From contig QEYB01000654.1 of NCBI GenBank assembly GCA_017562135.1, positions 682,001 through 746,000 of the forward strand: DNA of 64,000 nucleotides, read 5' to 3'. Shown one piece after another: positions 11,366-22,382 of this stretch. Under the pieces are notes generated by a model. The model was given only the letters and a program-made list of their open reading frames with translations. It was not told the DNA's origin and searched no databases. This DNA is from Dipylidium caninum (Eukaryota > Platyhelminthes > Cestoda > Cyclophyllidea > Dipylidiidae). The number at the start of each line of letters is the position of its first letter. Positions within the stretch are counted from its first letter, which is position 1. Made by a program: the position numbers and the translations under genes.

Positions 11366-13903
11366 GTATCGAGGTGGACAAGTTTCAAATCGCATTGAGG
11401 AGGAAAAACGCAAAATAAATGGTTAGTTTTCATTATTCTATCCTGCTTCGTGTGTATTTTCCATTCTCTACATCCTATAGTAGCATAATTTGGCAACAAA
11501 TGGTTTTGTTTTGTTTTGTTTCATCATTTTGGGAGAATCTACTGTCTGTTAATATACCACAAGTCTTTCTAAATATTTCACTCCTCTCCTCGTACCTTCA
11601 AAAGTACATTGGACTTTGGTTTTTCCTTTTGGGCACAACCACGACGGTGGATGTATAACGAGTGTATAAGATCGGATCGCCCCCCCCCCTCCCCTCCATC
11701 ATCGTATATTATTACGGATTTGTGTTTAAACTGTTGCAGAAACCAAGGCTCGATTTGATCGGCAATTGAAACAACGACTGCAGAAAGAGGAGGAGTCATC
11801 AGCTTTAGAGGCAGAATTGGAGCGCCTGCAAAAGGGATGCTTCGTCGCCACCACCGATGCCGCCTCTGCCACTTGCAGGCCATACTTGATGAAAGCTCTG
11901 GGCGAGGTAAGAGCTGCAGCGCAACGGATGAGGTAAGAAGTGCCTTTCGCTTTTATTATTACCTTGCAACTATACTTTTCGATATCCTTCTCTGCACGCG
12001 AGCTGCATGGTTTCTTTTATTTTCTCGGAGATTTTGTACTCAATCTGTTGACCCTACTGTTATATTTTCCGACAAGCCCAGTTCCCCAGTCTACTTTGCC
12101 CGAATAATTAGTCTCTTTCACATCAACCCTTCTTTTTTTTTATCTCTTCCCTCTCCTTAATTTTTCTATTGTACCAACTTTTTTCTCATTTAATTAGACC
12201 ACTCGAAGTACACTGATTCATTGTAGAGTATCCAGGCATCCATCATCAGGCATTCATCCATTTGTCTCTCCGCCCACTCCTGTGTGATGAAGCCTTATAA
12301 TCTTCTCCTCTTGCTTGATATTCCTCTTTAGAGACGAGAGGATGGAGATCCTGAGCGAGTACAAGGCCAAGTTGGATCATTGTGAGGTGTTGTGTCGTCG
12401 AAACACTATGCTTGAAGCCTTCATTGACAGTTGGCGTAAGAGCCTGGCGGAAGGCAAGAATATCTCAGGTTGGTAAGACTGTCTACTGTAGAAATTTGTT
12501 TATGCTCATCCTTGATGTCTGAGTGCATCAGAGGTTACTCTTTCCGGCTTGTTGATGCGTTTGGCACAACAATCCGCACACGCACACACACGTGTGCTAC
12601 TCGACTCATCCACTTTGACGCTGCGGACCACGAATATTTAGTCAGCTTTAACGTTGAGGCGATATCTTACAACGAGTGTTGAAAGCCACAAAATTATTGC
12701 CTTAAGAGGCGTTTTCACTGTTATCGATACCAACTCATAGACACATCCCTCTGTCTGTCCTATTAAAGGCGTAGGGAAGTGCGTTGAGGGACTGTTCGTT
12801 ACTAACACTCAGGCTAACATGTGTTCCAATGCCGTGTTTTTTTGCTTGCCTTTTTTCAGAACTCCCAGAGCTAATCAAGAATGTGTAAGTTTTGACTTCG
12901 CCACGTCGATTATATCATCGCCCTTTGCAGATCAGCTGAAGTGGCTCACTTCTACTCCACTCCTGTGCATCAATTGCTCGAAGCGGCTATAAAGGAGGCG
13001 GGGAAAGGGGAAGAGGTAAGGTTGATCGTCAACTTCACTGTGCTGACTTGTCATTTCTACTTGCCGGTGTGGTTTTCACTTGTGAATGGGCTAGCACCGT
13101 AATCTGGTAAATATGCGAAATTTCGAGTCACTTATTGGAATAGACTTGGCATCTCCGCTCTCCTTCTCCTGACTACAAAGACTTTATGCTGCTGGAAATG
13201 GTTCACAGTTTAACTGTTTTTTTGGAACCTCAAGACACTCAATGAGAATGGCGATTCACTGATGGAAATTTCAACGACCAGTGTTCCTGCATCGAAGACA
13301 ACATTGCCGCCTGCAGGACAGTCAGTGTCAACAAAACCACCAGTGTCGGATGGTTTTCCTATCCGCCTGGAGCCAATGAGCGAAACCATCTGCAATTCTA
13401 CGACGACGGAGGCTTCCATATGCCACATTCGAGGTGGTCCTGAACCCTCGATTATCCTAGGTCACGACAGTCCCCACGAGTTTAGTCGTCTGGACTGTCT
13501 GGACACGACATTGACGGACCGACAAGGTGAGTTGATGCTTTACTGCCTTGACGTATTCGCTGAATGCTGATGCTTTTGTAAATTTGCGGAAAGTCGATTA
13601 TTTGGGTGACATTTGAGGAATATTAGAGTCAAATGGGGTTCAATAGGCTAACAAAATTGAACGCTTCTTTTTGGAATAATGATGCTCATGACGTTTCGGA
13701 TGTAAAGGGGTTTTGGTAACGTGAATTAATTTCTCTCTGCGGGTCTGGTAGCCATTCTTTATCCCAGCTTTCGACTTTTCGTGCGCTTCTGTTTACGCAT
13801 ACAGTAGAGCGACTTGAATTACGTTGTTACAGGCATCTACTCGGAGGAGGCTCTACGTGATCTAATGCAAACAGGGTCCGATACGACATTAAATCAAGGA
13901 TAA
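11366..13903 (+). CDS. Unrecognised coiled-coil protein, 5' end uncertain
   Basis: Seven exons chain in phase with good GT-AG sites: 11366-11421, 11740-11932, 12332-12468, 12860-12884, 12931-13015, 13235-13526 and 13833-13903, ending in TAA. They encode about 286 residues. The N-terminal half is charged and heptad-like (a run of Lys, Glu, Gln and Leu across exons 1-3, for example RLQKEEESSALEAELERL), so a coiled coil is likely. The C-terminal third, in the 292-bp exon, is Ser/Thr/Pro-rich and probably disordered. There is no signal peptide or membrane segment. I do not recognise the family. The layout would suit a structural or scaffold protein, which is only a guess. The start codon lies upstream; an ATG at 11065 is the best candidate. 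Confidence 0.75.
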
Positions 13904-13907
13904 ACAG

Positions 13908-13913
13908 AATAAA
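13908..13913 (+). promoter_or_regulatory. Poly(A) signal of the coiled-coil gene
   Basis: AATAAA starts five bases after the TAA stop codon, an unusually short 3' untranslated region. Confidence 0.7.
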
Positions 13914-14465
13914 GTTTAAATCTTTAAAAATCTCCACCCCCACCCCCGGCTAACGCGTTAAACCATTTCAAATAATTGAATATTCAAATGGGTTTTGGCA
14001 GTTGTTAATAAAATCGTGAAAGCAGCGAAATAATCTTTATTTTCCGCTAATTTATTTGGTAAACCGCGAATATAAATTGAAAAGAAATCAAAATCAGCTT
14101 CAGCAGATGGAACGCAAATACCAAACGGAGAAAACCAAAGGAGTTTGGGCGGCCCACATTGTTGCGCGGGCGCAGCGGGCATCCAAACCGACTCTCGCAC
14201 GCACGCACGCACGCACTCATTGCCTGGTCTCAACCCGGTGGAACACCTGCAGGACAAAGGCGTGGTCGGGACGACCTGGCTCACACAACAGACGACTAGA
14301 CTGGACTAGGCTCGACTAAATCATTTTGGAGTAGACATGGGTAGAATAGATTAAATTACATCATAAATAGACACTTAACGCGGTGGGGAACAGGGCAATG
14401 GAGATGGCAACGAAAGGAAGGTAAGGTAAGGGCAAGGAAGTGGAGGCGAGGGAGGAGAATAGAGG

Positions 14466-14506
14466 AGAGCTGAGCTGAGCTGAGCTGAGCGGAGCGGAGC
14501 GGAGCG
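14466..14506 (+). repeat. GCTGA/GCGGA pentamer microsatellite (unit 1)
   Basis: Tandem GCTGA units pass into GCGGA units. The tract recurs at the same place in every unit with a varying number of copies, for example 16721-16757 and 18907-18948. Confidence 0.9.
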
Positions 14507-14560
14507 CTGTCGGCGAACTGACTCACTCCCGAACATGCCTTAACCTCGAGTGGGTCAGTG

Positions 14561-14589
14561 CAGGGCAGGGCAGGGCAGGGCAGGGCAGG
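14561..14589 (+). repeat. CAGGG pentamer microsatellite (unit 1)
   Basis: About six CAGGG units. The same tract appears in all units, longest around 21182-21219 and 23395-23432. Confidence 0.9.
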
Positions 14590-14683
14590 CGGCATGCGAG
14601 CTGAGGGGAGAGAAATGAAGGAGATATTAATGGCGATGATGCTGTTGATGGCCTCGGTAGGAAGATGGGCTGCCTCGCAAACC

Positions 14684-14755
14684 AGGTTCCACCGAGATTT
14701 GAACTCGGGTCGCAGGATTCAGAGTCCTGAGTGCTAACCACTACACCATGGAACC
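14684..14755 (-). tRNA. tRNA-Gln(CTG), unit 1
   Basis: A 72-nt cloverleaf with anticodon loop CTCTGAA, box A TGGTGTAGTGG and box B GAGTTCAAATC. The acceptor stem GGTTCCA pairs with TGGAACC. No run of four T follows within over 300 bp; only TTT occurs just after the gene. Confidence 0.96.
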
Positions 14756-14783
14756 GACGCGCGCCGCGTCCAGTGCCCCACTC

Positions 14784-14888
14784 CGCCTCGCCTCGCCTCG
14801 CCTCGCCTCGCCTCGCCTCGCCTCGCCTCGTCGCCTCGCCTCGCTCGCCTCGCCTCGCCTCGCCTCGCCTCGCCTCGTCGCCTCGCCC
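14784..14888 (+). repeat. CCTCG pentamer microsatellite (unit 1)
   Basis: CCTCG units with two GTCG interruptions and one shorter break. It is the longest version in the array; units 2-7 carry uninterrupted tracts of about 35-65 bp at the same place, between the Gln and Ile tRNA genes. Confidence 0.9.
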
Positions 14889-14949
14889 ATCCGACGTGTG
14901 TGGAGTCTGGGGACGGACGGTCAAATAGCCCGGGGCTGTAAGAAAACCC

Positions 14950-15023
14950 TGCCCCTGGAGAGGCTCGAACTCTCGACCTCCGCATTATAAGTACGGCGCT
15001 CTATCCGACTAAGCTACAGGGAC
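14950..15023 (-). tRNA. tRNA-Ile(TAT), unit 1
   Basis: A 74-nt intronless cloverleaf with anticodon loop CTTATAA, which would read AUA codons. Copy 1 has T instead of C at acceptor position 2, leaving a T-G wobble against G71; the other copies have a C-G pair here. A TTTT terminator follows three bases after the 3' end. Confidence 0.95.
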
Positions 15024-15151
15024 CACCACCCACCGCCACGTCGTCGCGCGGCATGTCACATTGCTGGCTGATGGGTGACGGGAGGCTGGAGAATGTGGGC
15101 TGGAGGCTGGAGGCTGGAGGCTGGAGGCTGGTGGTGGAGGGCGTGTTGGGT

Positions 15152-15224
15152 GCCGCAGTGGCGCAATGGATAGCGCGTCTGGTTTCTACCCAGAAGGTTG
15201 TGGGTTCGAGTCCCACCTGCGGTA
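15152..15224 (+). tRNA. tRNA-Arg(TCT), unit 1
   Basis: A 73-nt intronless cloverleaf with anticodon loop TTTCTAC, box A TGGCGCAATGG and box B GGTTCGAGTCC. It would read AGA codons. It is divergent from the Ile gene 128 bp away. There is no TTTT before the convergent Trp gene over 500 bp downstream. Confidence 0.96.
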
Positions 15225-15731
15225 GGCTGCGGCGGGCTGCGGTCTGCGGGCGGGTGGTGGGTGAGGCTGGAGCGGCGGACCGGTCAACGCTGGTCGCTGA
15301 CGCGGTCTCGAATTTGGTCTCGGTCTATTGTTGCCCACGTCCAACGTCCGCGAGTGGCCAGGAGGCCAGGCGGCCAGTAGGTGGGGTGGGTATCTCTTCG
15401 GGGGAGCGGGCGCGTCTTGGCCCCGGGCTGTTTCATCGCCTCCATCGCCTCCTGCTCGGTCGTCGCCTCCTCCTCACTGATTGTTGAGCTCAGGGACACA
15501 CTTCCACTTGGCATGAATGCCTTACGTCGGGGTATCCTCCCCATCGTCCATCTTGCTCCCGATTCCTGTCACTGTCTGCACTGCCCTATTGCAGCCGACA
15601 TGGAGACGCAGTCGACCGGTTGGTCAGTCGCGACGCGGAGCTGACGGCGTCGGTGAAGGTGAATGTGACCGTGTGTGGATGTGTGCCCGTGGCGGCGAGC
15701 GGCGAGTAGGGAAAACGGGCGGCAGTACCAC

Positions 15732-15803
15732 TGACCCCGACGTGATTTGAACACGCAACCTTCTGATCTGGAGTCAGACGCGCTACCGTTGCGCCACGGA
15801 GTC
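15732..15803 (-). tRNA. tRNA-Trp(CCA), unit 1
   Basis: A 72-nt cloverleaf with anticodon loop CTCCAGA and very close agreement with animal nuclear tRNA-Trp. A TTTT terminator lies 16 bases after the 3' end (AAAA at 15712-15715 on the + strand). Confidence 0.97.
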
Positions 15804-16123
15804 ACCCGCTGTGCGTCCTCATCTCTCCACTCTCCTCTCTCGTCCATCTCCACAGCCCGTGGCTGCAGCTGCGACGCCTCCCGCGACAGCGGCAGTAGCA
15901 GAAGCAGCAGCAGCAGCATGTGGCGGAGGGGTGTGTTGTCAGCCACGGCGGCGGCGGCCTGAGTGGCATTCGCTGTGATCGGGGGGAGAAGTGCGTCCTC
16001 CTGTGCACTCACGTCGACGCGCTGTCCTATGGCCAAATGGGGTGGGCGTGGAGCCCGAGGACAACTTGCATTTGGTCCACGGGGAGTGGAGGGGTGGGCG
16101 GGGCGAACGAGGCAGAAGCGCGT

Positions 16124-16194
16124 GCGCCGGTGGTTCAGTGGTAGAATGCTCGCCTGCCACGCGGGCGGCCCGGGTTCGATTCCCGGCCGGCGCA
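16124..16194 (+). tRNA. tRNA-Gly(GCC), unit 1
   Basis: A 71-nt cloverleaf with anticodon loop TGCCACG and a GC-rich acceptor (GCGCCGG with CCGGCGC). The first TTTT downstream is at 16304-16307, 109 bases away. Confidence 0.97.
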
Positions 16195-16933
16195 CCTCTG
16201 TTGTTGCAACTCTGCCTCCTCTACTCTCCTTTCCTCTCCTCTCATCTCCACTCTTCTCTTCTCTTCTCATCTACTCTACACGCCTCTCCTGCATCCCTCG
16301 TGCTTTTCGCCTCCCCGCTCGCATGCTCCAGAGGTCCCAGGCCTTAGCAATATTTTGTCGTCGCGTCTCCTTCCGGGACAGACTCGGGCGGCACCGCCAG
16401 CCCCACCATGTTGAACGTGCGCACCGGGCAACCAAAGAGACGCTCGCTCGCTCGCACGCATGCACGCACTCATTGCCTGGTCTCAACCCGGTGGAACACC
16501 TGCAGGACAAAGGCGTGGTCGGGACGACCTGGCTCACACAACAGACGACTAGACTGGACTAGGCTCGACTAAATCATTTTGGAGTAGACATGGGTAGAAT
16601 AGATTAAATTACATCATAAATAGACACTTAACGCGGTGGGAACAGGGCAATGGAGATGGCAACGAAAGGAAGGTAAGGTAAGGGCAAGGAAGTGGAGGCG
16701 AGGGAGGAGAATAGAGGAGAGCTGAGCTGAGCTGAGCTGAGCGGAGCGGAGCGGAGCGCTGTCGGCGAACTGACTCACTCCCGAACATGCCTTAACCTCG
16801 AGTGGGTCAGTGCAGGGCAGGGCAGGGCAGGGCAGGGCGGGGCATGCGAGCTGAGGGGAGAGAAATGAAGGAGATATTAATGGCGATGATGCTGTTGATG
16901 GCCTCGGTAGGAAGATGGGCTGCCTCGCAAACC

Positions 16934-17005
16934 AGGTTCCACCGAGATTTGAACTCGGGTCGCAGGATTCAGAGTCCTGAGTGCTAACCACTACACCATG
17001 GAACC
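16934..17005 (-). tRNA. tRNA-Gln(CTG), unit 2
   Basis: Identical to the unit 1 copy at 14684-14755. Confidence 0.96.
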
Positions 17006-17135
17006 GACGCGCGCCGCGTCCAGTGCCCACTCCGCCTCGCCTCGCCTCGCCTCGCCTCGCCTCGCCTCGCCTCGCATCGACGTGTGTGGAGTCTGGGGAC
17101 GGACGGTCAAATAGCCCGGGGCTGTAAGAAAACCC

Positions 17136-17209
17136 TGCCCCTGGAGAGGCTCGAACTCTCGACCTCCGCATTATAAGTACGGCGCTCTATCCGACTAAGC
17201 TACAGGGGC
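17136..17209 (-). tRNA. tRNA-Ile(TAT), unit 2
   Basis: Has the full GCCCCTG acceptor strand, paired with CAGGGGC, and TTTT three bases after its end. Confidence 0.96.
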
Positions 17210-17330
17210 CACCACCCACCGCCACGTCGTCGCGCGGCATGTCACATTGCTGGCTGATGGGTGACGGGAGGCTGGAGAATGTGGGCTGGAGGCTGGAGGC
17301 TGGAGGCTGGTGGTGGAGGGCGTGTTGGGT

Positions 17331-17403
17331 GCCGCAGTGGCGCAATGGATAGCGCGTCTGGTTTCTACCCAGAAGGTTGTGGGTTCGAGTCCCACCTGCG
17401 GTA
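17331..17403 (+). tRNA. tRNA-Arg(TCT), unit 2
   Basis: Same sequence as 15152-15224. Confidence 0.96.
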
Positions 17404-17917
17404 GGCTGCGGCGGGCTGCGGTCTGCGGGCGGGTGGTGGGTGAGGCTGGAGCGGCGGACCGGTCAACGCTGGTCGCTGACGCGGTCTCGAATTTGGTCTC
17501 GGTCTATTGTTGCCCACGTCCAACGTCCGCGAGGTGGCCAGGAGGCCAGGCGGCCAGTAGGTGGGTGGGTTGGGTATCTCTTCGGGGGAGGCGGGCGCGT
17601 CTTGGCCCCCGGGCTGTTTCATCGCCTCCATCGCCTCCTGCTCGGTCGTCGCCTCCTCCTCACTGATTGTTGAGCTCAGGGACACACTTCCACTTGGCAT
17701 GAATGCCTTACGTCGGGGTATCCTCCCCATCGTCCATCTTGCTCCCGATTCCTGTCACTGTCTGCACTGCCCTATTGCAGCCGACATGGAGACGCAGTCG
17801 ACCGGTTGGTCAGTCGCGACGCGGAGCTGACGGCGTCGGTGAAGGTGAATGTGACCGTGTGTGGATGTGTGCCCGTGGCGGCGAGCGGCGAGTAGGGAAA
17901 ACGGGCGGCAGTACCAC

Positions 17918-17989
17918 TGACCCCGACGTGATTTGAACACGCAACCTTCTGATCTGGAGTCAGACGCGCTACCGTTGCGCCACGGAGTC
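17918..17989 (-). tRNA. tRNA-Trp(CCA), unit 2
   Basis: Same sequence as 15732-15803, with the same nearby TTTT. Confidence 0.97.
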
Positions 17990-18308
17990 ACCCGCTGTGC
18001 GTCCTCATCTCTCCACTCTCCTCTCTCGTCCATCTCCACAGCCCGTGGCTGCAGCTGCGACGCCTCCCGCGACAGCGGCAGTAAGCAGAAGCAGCAGCAG
18101 CAGCATGTGGCGGAGGGGTGTGTTGTCAGCCACGGCGGCGGCGGCCTGAGTGGCATTCGCTGTGATCGGGGGAGAAGTGCGTCCTCCTGTGCACTCACGT
18201 CGACGCGCTGTCCTATGGCCAAATGGGGTGGGCGTGGAGCCCGAGGACACTTGCATTTGGTCCACGGGGAGTGGAGGGGTGGGCGGGGCGAACGAGGCAG
18301 AAGCGCGT

Positions 18309-18379
18309 GCGCCGGTGGTTCAGTGGTAGAATGCTCGCCTGCCACGCGGGCGGCCCGGGTTCGATTCCCGGCCGGCGCA
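18309..18379 (+). tRNA. tRNA-Gly(GCC), unit 2
   Basis: Same sequence as 16124-16194. Confidence 0.97.
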
Positions 18380-19124
18380 CCTCTGTTGTTGCAACTCTGC
18401 CTCCTCTACTCTCCTTTCCTCTCCTCTCATCTCCACTCTTCTCTTCTCTTCTCATCTACTCTACACGCCTCTCCTGCATCCCTCGTGCTTTTCGCCTCCC
18501 CGCTCGCATGCTCCAGAGGTCCCAGGCCTTAGCAATATTTTGTCGTCGCGTCTCCTTCCGGGACAGACTCGGGCGGCACCGCCAGCCCCACCATGTTGAA
18601 CGTGCGCACCGGGCAACCAAAGAGACGCTCGCTCGCTCGCACGCATGCACGCACTCATTGCCTGGTCTCAACCCGGTGGAACACCTGCAGGACAAAGGCG
18701 TGGTCGGGACGACCTGGCTCACACAACAGACGACTAGACTGGACTAGGCTCGACTAAATCATTTTGGAGTAGACATGGGTAGAATAGATTAAATTACATC
18801 ATAAATAGACACTTAACGCGGTGGGGAACAGGGCAATGGAGATGGCAACGAAAGGAAGGTAAGGTAAGGGCAAGGAAGTGGAGGCGAGGGAGGAGAATAG
18901 AGGAGAGCTGAGCTGAGCTGAGCTGAGCTGAGCGGAGCGGAGCGGAGCGCTGTCGGCGAACTGACTCACTCCCGAACATGCCTTAACCTCGAGTGGGTCA
19001 GTGCAGGGCAGGGCAGGGCAGGGCAGGGCGGGGCATGCGAGCTGAGGGGAGAGAAATGAAGGAGATATTAATGGCGATGATGCTGTTGATGGCCTCGGTA
19101 GGAAGATGGGCTGCCTCGCAAACC

Positions 19125-19196
19125 AGGTTCCACCGAGATTTGAACTCGGGTCGCAGGATTCAGAGTCCTGAGTGCTAACCACTACACCATGGAACC
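19125..19196 (-). tRNA. tRNA-Gln(CTG), unit 3
   Basis: Unchanged copy of the 14684-14755 gene. Confidence 0.96.
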
Positions 19197-19328
19197 GACG
19201 CGCGCCGCGTCCAGTGCCCACTCCGCCTCGCCTCGCCTCGCCTCGCCTCGCCTCGCCTCGCCTCGCCATCCGACGTGTGTGGAGTCTGGGGACGGACGGT
19301 CAAATAGCCCGGGGCTGTAAGAAAACCC

Positions 19329-19402
19329 TGCCCCTGGAGAGGCTCGAACTCTCGACCTCCGCATTATAAGTACGGCGCTCTATCCGACTAAGCTACAGGG
19401 GC
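19329..19402 (-). tRNA. tRNA-Ile(TAT), unit 3
   Basis: Unchanged copy of the unit 2 gene at 17136-17209. Confidence 0.96.
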
Positions 19403-19514
19403 CACCACCCACCGCCACGTCGTCGCGCGGCAATGTCACATTGCTGGCTGATGGGTGACGGGAGGCTGGAGAATGTGGGCTGGAGGCTGGAGGCTGGTGG
19501 AGGGCGTGTTGGGT

Positions 19515-19587
19515 GCCGCAGTGGCGCAATGGATAGCGCGTCTGGTTTCTACCCAGAAGGTTGTGGGTTCGAGTCCCACCTGCGGTA
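19515..19587 (+). tRNA. tRNA-Arg(TCT), unit 3
   Basis: Unchanged copy of the 15152-15224 gene. Confidence 0.96.
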
Positions 19588-20097
19588 GGCTGCGGCGGGC
19601 TGCGGTCTGCGGGCGGGTGGTGGGTGAGGCTGGAGCGGCGGACCGGTCAACGCTGGTCGCTGACGCGGTCTCGAATTTGGTCTCGGTCTATTGTTGCCCA
19701 CGTCCAACGTCCGCGAGGTGGCCAGGAGGCCAGGCGGCCAGTAGGTGGGATGGGTATCTCTTCGGGGAGGCGGGCGCGTCTTGGCCCCCGGGCTGTTTCA
19801 TCGCCTCCATCGCCTCCTGCTCGGTCGTCGCCTCCTCCTCACTGATTGTTTGAGCTCAGGGACACACTTCCACTTGGCATGAATGCCTTACGTCGGGGTA
19901 TCCTCCCCATCGTCCATCTTGCTCCCGATTCCTGTCACTGTCTGCACTGCCCTATTGCAGCCGACATGGAGACGCAGTCGACCGGTTGGTCAGTCGCGAC
20001 GCGGAGCTGACGGCGTCGGTGAAGGTGAATGTGACCGTGTGTGGATGTGTGCCCGTGGCGGCGAGCGGCGAGTAGGGAAAACGGGCGGCAGTACCAC

Positions 20098-20170
20098 TGA
20101 CCCCGACGTGATTTGAACACGCAACCTTTCTGATCTGGAGTCAGACGCGCTACCGTTGCGCCACGGAGTC
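20098..20170 (-). tRNA. tRNA-Trp(CCA), unit 3, one-base insertion
   Basis: The only Trp copy with an extra base: one added A at the junction of the anticodon stem and variable loop makes it 73 nt. The fold can absorb it as a six-base variable loop, so it may still work. A homopolymer sequencing error is also possible. Confidence 0.85.
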
Positions 20171-20488
20171 ACCCGCTGTGCGTCCTCATCTCTCCACTCT
20201 CCTCTCTCGTCCATCTCCACAGCCCGTGGCTGCAGCTGCGACGCCTCCCGCGACAGCGGCAGTAGCAGAAGCAGCAGCAGCAGCATGTGGCGGAGGGGTG
20301 TGTTGTCAGCCACGGCGGCGGCGGCTGAGTGGCATTCGCTGTGATCGGGGGGAGAAGTGCGTCCTCCTGTGCACTCACGTCGACGCGCTGTCCTATGGCC
20401 AAATGGGGTGGGCGTGGAGCCCGAGGACACTTGCATTTGGTCCACGGGGAGTGGAGGGGTGGGCGGGGCGAACGAGGCAGAAGCGCGT

Positions 20489-20559
20489 GCGCCGGTGGTT
20501 CAGTGGTAGAATGCTCGCCTGCCACGCGGGCGGCCCGGGTTCGATTCCCGGCCGGCGCA
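20489..20559 (+). tRNA. tRNA-Gly(GCC), unit 3
   Basis: Unchanged copy of the 16124-16194 gene. Confidence 0.97.
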
Positions 20560-21314
20560 CCTCTGTTGTTGCAACTCTGCCTCCTCTACTCTCCTTTCCT
20601 CTCCTCTCATCTCCACTCTTCTCTTCTCTTCTCATCTACTCTACACGCCTCTCCTGCATCCCTCGTGCTTTTCGCCTCCCCGCTCGCATGCTCCAGAGGT
20701 CCCAGGCCTTAGCAATATTTTGTCGTCGCGTCTCCTTCCGGGACAGACTCGGGCGGCACCGCCAGCCCCACCATGTTGAACGTGCGCACCGGGCAACCAA
20801 AGAGACGCTCGCTCGCTCGCACGCATGCACGCACTCATTGCCTGGTCTCAACCCGGTGGAACACCTGCAGGACAAAGGCGTGGTCGGGACGACCTGGCTC
20901 ACACAACAGACGACTAGACTGGACTAGGCTCGACTAAATCATTTTGGAGTAGACATGGGTAGAATAGATTAAATTACATCATAAATAGACACTCCACGCG
21001 GTGGGGAACAGGGCAATGGAGATGGCAACGAAAGGAAGGTAAGGTAAGGGCAAGGAAGTGGAGGCGAGGGAGGAGAATAGAGGAGAGCTGAGCTGAGCTG
21101 AGCTGAGCTGAGCGGAGCGGAGCGGAGCGCTGTCGGCGAACTGACTCACTCCCGAACATGCCTTAACCTCGAGTGGGTCAGTGCAGGGCAGGGCAGGGCA
21201 GGGCAGGGCAGGGCAGGGCGGGGCATGCGAGCTGAGGGGAGAGAAATGAAGGAGATATTAATGGCGATGATGCTGTTGATGGCCTCGGTAGGAAGATGGG
21301 CTGCCTCGCAAACC

Positions 21315-21386
21315 AGGTTCCACCGAGATTTGAACTCGGGTCGCAGGATTCAGAGTCCTGAGTGCTAACCACTACACCATGGAACC
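21315..21386 (-). tRNA. tRNA-Gln(CTG), unit 4
   Basis: Sequence as in unit 1. Confidence 0.96.
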
Positions 21387-21541
21387 GACGCGCGCCGCGT
21401 CCAGTGCCCCACTCCGCCTCGCCTCGCCTCGCCTCGCCTCGCCTCGCCTCGCCTCGCCTCGCCTCGCCTCGCCTCGCCATCCGACGTGTGTGGAGTCTGG
21501 GGACGGACGGTCAAAATAGCCCGGGGCTGTAAGAAAAACCC

Positions 21542-21616
21542 TGCCCCTGGAGAGGCTCGAACTCTCGACCTCCGCATTATAAGTACGGGCGCTCTATCCG
21601 ACTAAGCTACAGGGGC
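21542..21616 (-). tRNA. tRNA-Ile(TAT), unit 4, one-base insertion
   Basis: One extra C between the D stem and the anticodon stem makes this copy 75 nt, which would put a bulge at position 26. The flanks of this copy also show single-base A-run differences, so sequencing error cannot be excluded. Confidence 0.82.
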
Positions 21617-21727
21617 CACCACCCACCGCCACGTCGTCGCGCGGCATGTCACATTGCTGGCTGATGGGTGACGGGAGGCTGGAGAATGTGGGGCTGGAGG
21701 CTGGTGGTGGTGGAGGGCGTGTTGGGT

Positions 21728-21800
21728 GCCGCAGTGGCGCAATGGATAGCGCGTCTGGTTTCTACCCAGAAGGTTGTGGGTTCGAGTCCCACCTGCGGTA
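21728..21800 (+). tRNA. tRNA-Arg(TCT), unit 4
   Basis: Sequence as in unit 1. Confidence 0.96.
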
Positions 21801-22310
21801 GGCTGCGGCGGGCTGCGGTCTGCGGGCGGGTGGTGGGTGAGGCTGGAGCGGCGGACCGGTCAACGCTGGTCGCTGACGCGGTCTCGAATTTGGTCTCGGT
21901 CTATTGTTGCCCACGTCCAACGTCCGCGAGGTGGCCAGGAGGCCAGGCGGCCAGTAGGTGGGATGGGTATCTCTTCGGGGGAGGCGGGCGCGTCTTGGCC
22001 CCCGGGCTGTTTCATCGCCTCCATCGCCTCCTGCTCGGTCGTCGCCTCCTCCTCACTGATTGTTGAGCTCAGGGACACACTTCCACTTGGCATGAATGCC
22101 TTACGTCGGGGTATCCTCCCCATCGTCCATCTTGCTCCCGATTCCTGTCACTGTCTGCACTGCCCTATTGCAGCCGACATGGAGACGCAGTCGACCGGTT
22201 GGTCAGTCGCGACGCGGAGCTGACGGCGTCGGTGAAGGTGAATGTGACCGTGTGTGGATGTGTGCCCGTGGCGGCGAGCGGCGAGTAGGGAAAACGGGCG
22301 GCAGTACCAC

Positions 22311-22382
22311 TGACCCCGACGTGATTTGAACACGCAACCTTCTGATCTGGAGTCAGACGCGCTACCGTTGCGCCACGGAGTC
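22311..22382 (-). tRNA. tRNA-Trp(CCA), unit 4
   Basis: Sequence as in unit 1. Confidence 0.97.

Noticed and set aside
16560..16600. Sm-site-like CATTTTGG motif as part of a spliced-leader or U-type RNA in each unit
   Set aside because: The motif is lost at the unit 6/7 boundary (GAATTATATTGAAG) and no donor or stem structure accompanies it.
20178..20927. 249-residue open frame inside the array, and many similar long frames in other units
   Set aside because: They cross tRNA genes on both strands, arise from GC-rich repeats, shift with small indels between units and have no splice or protein features.
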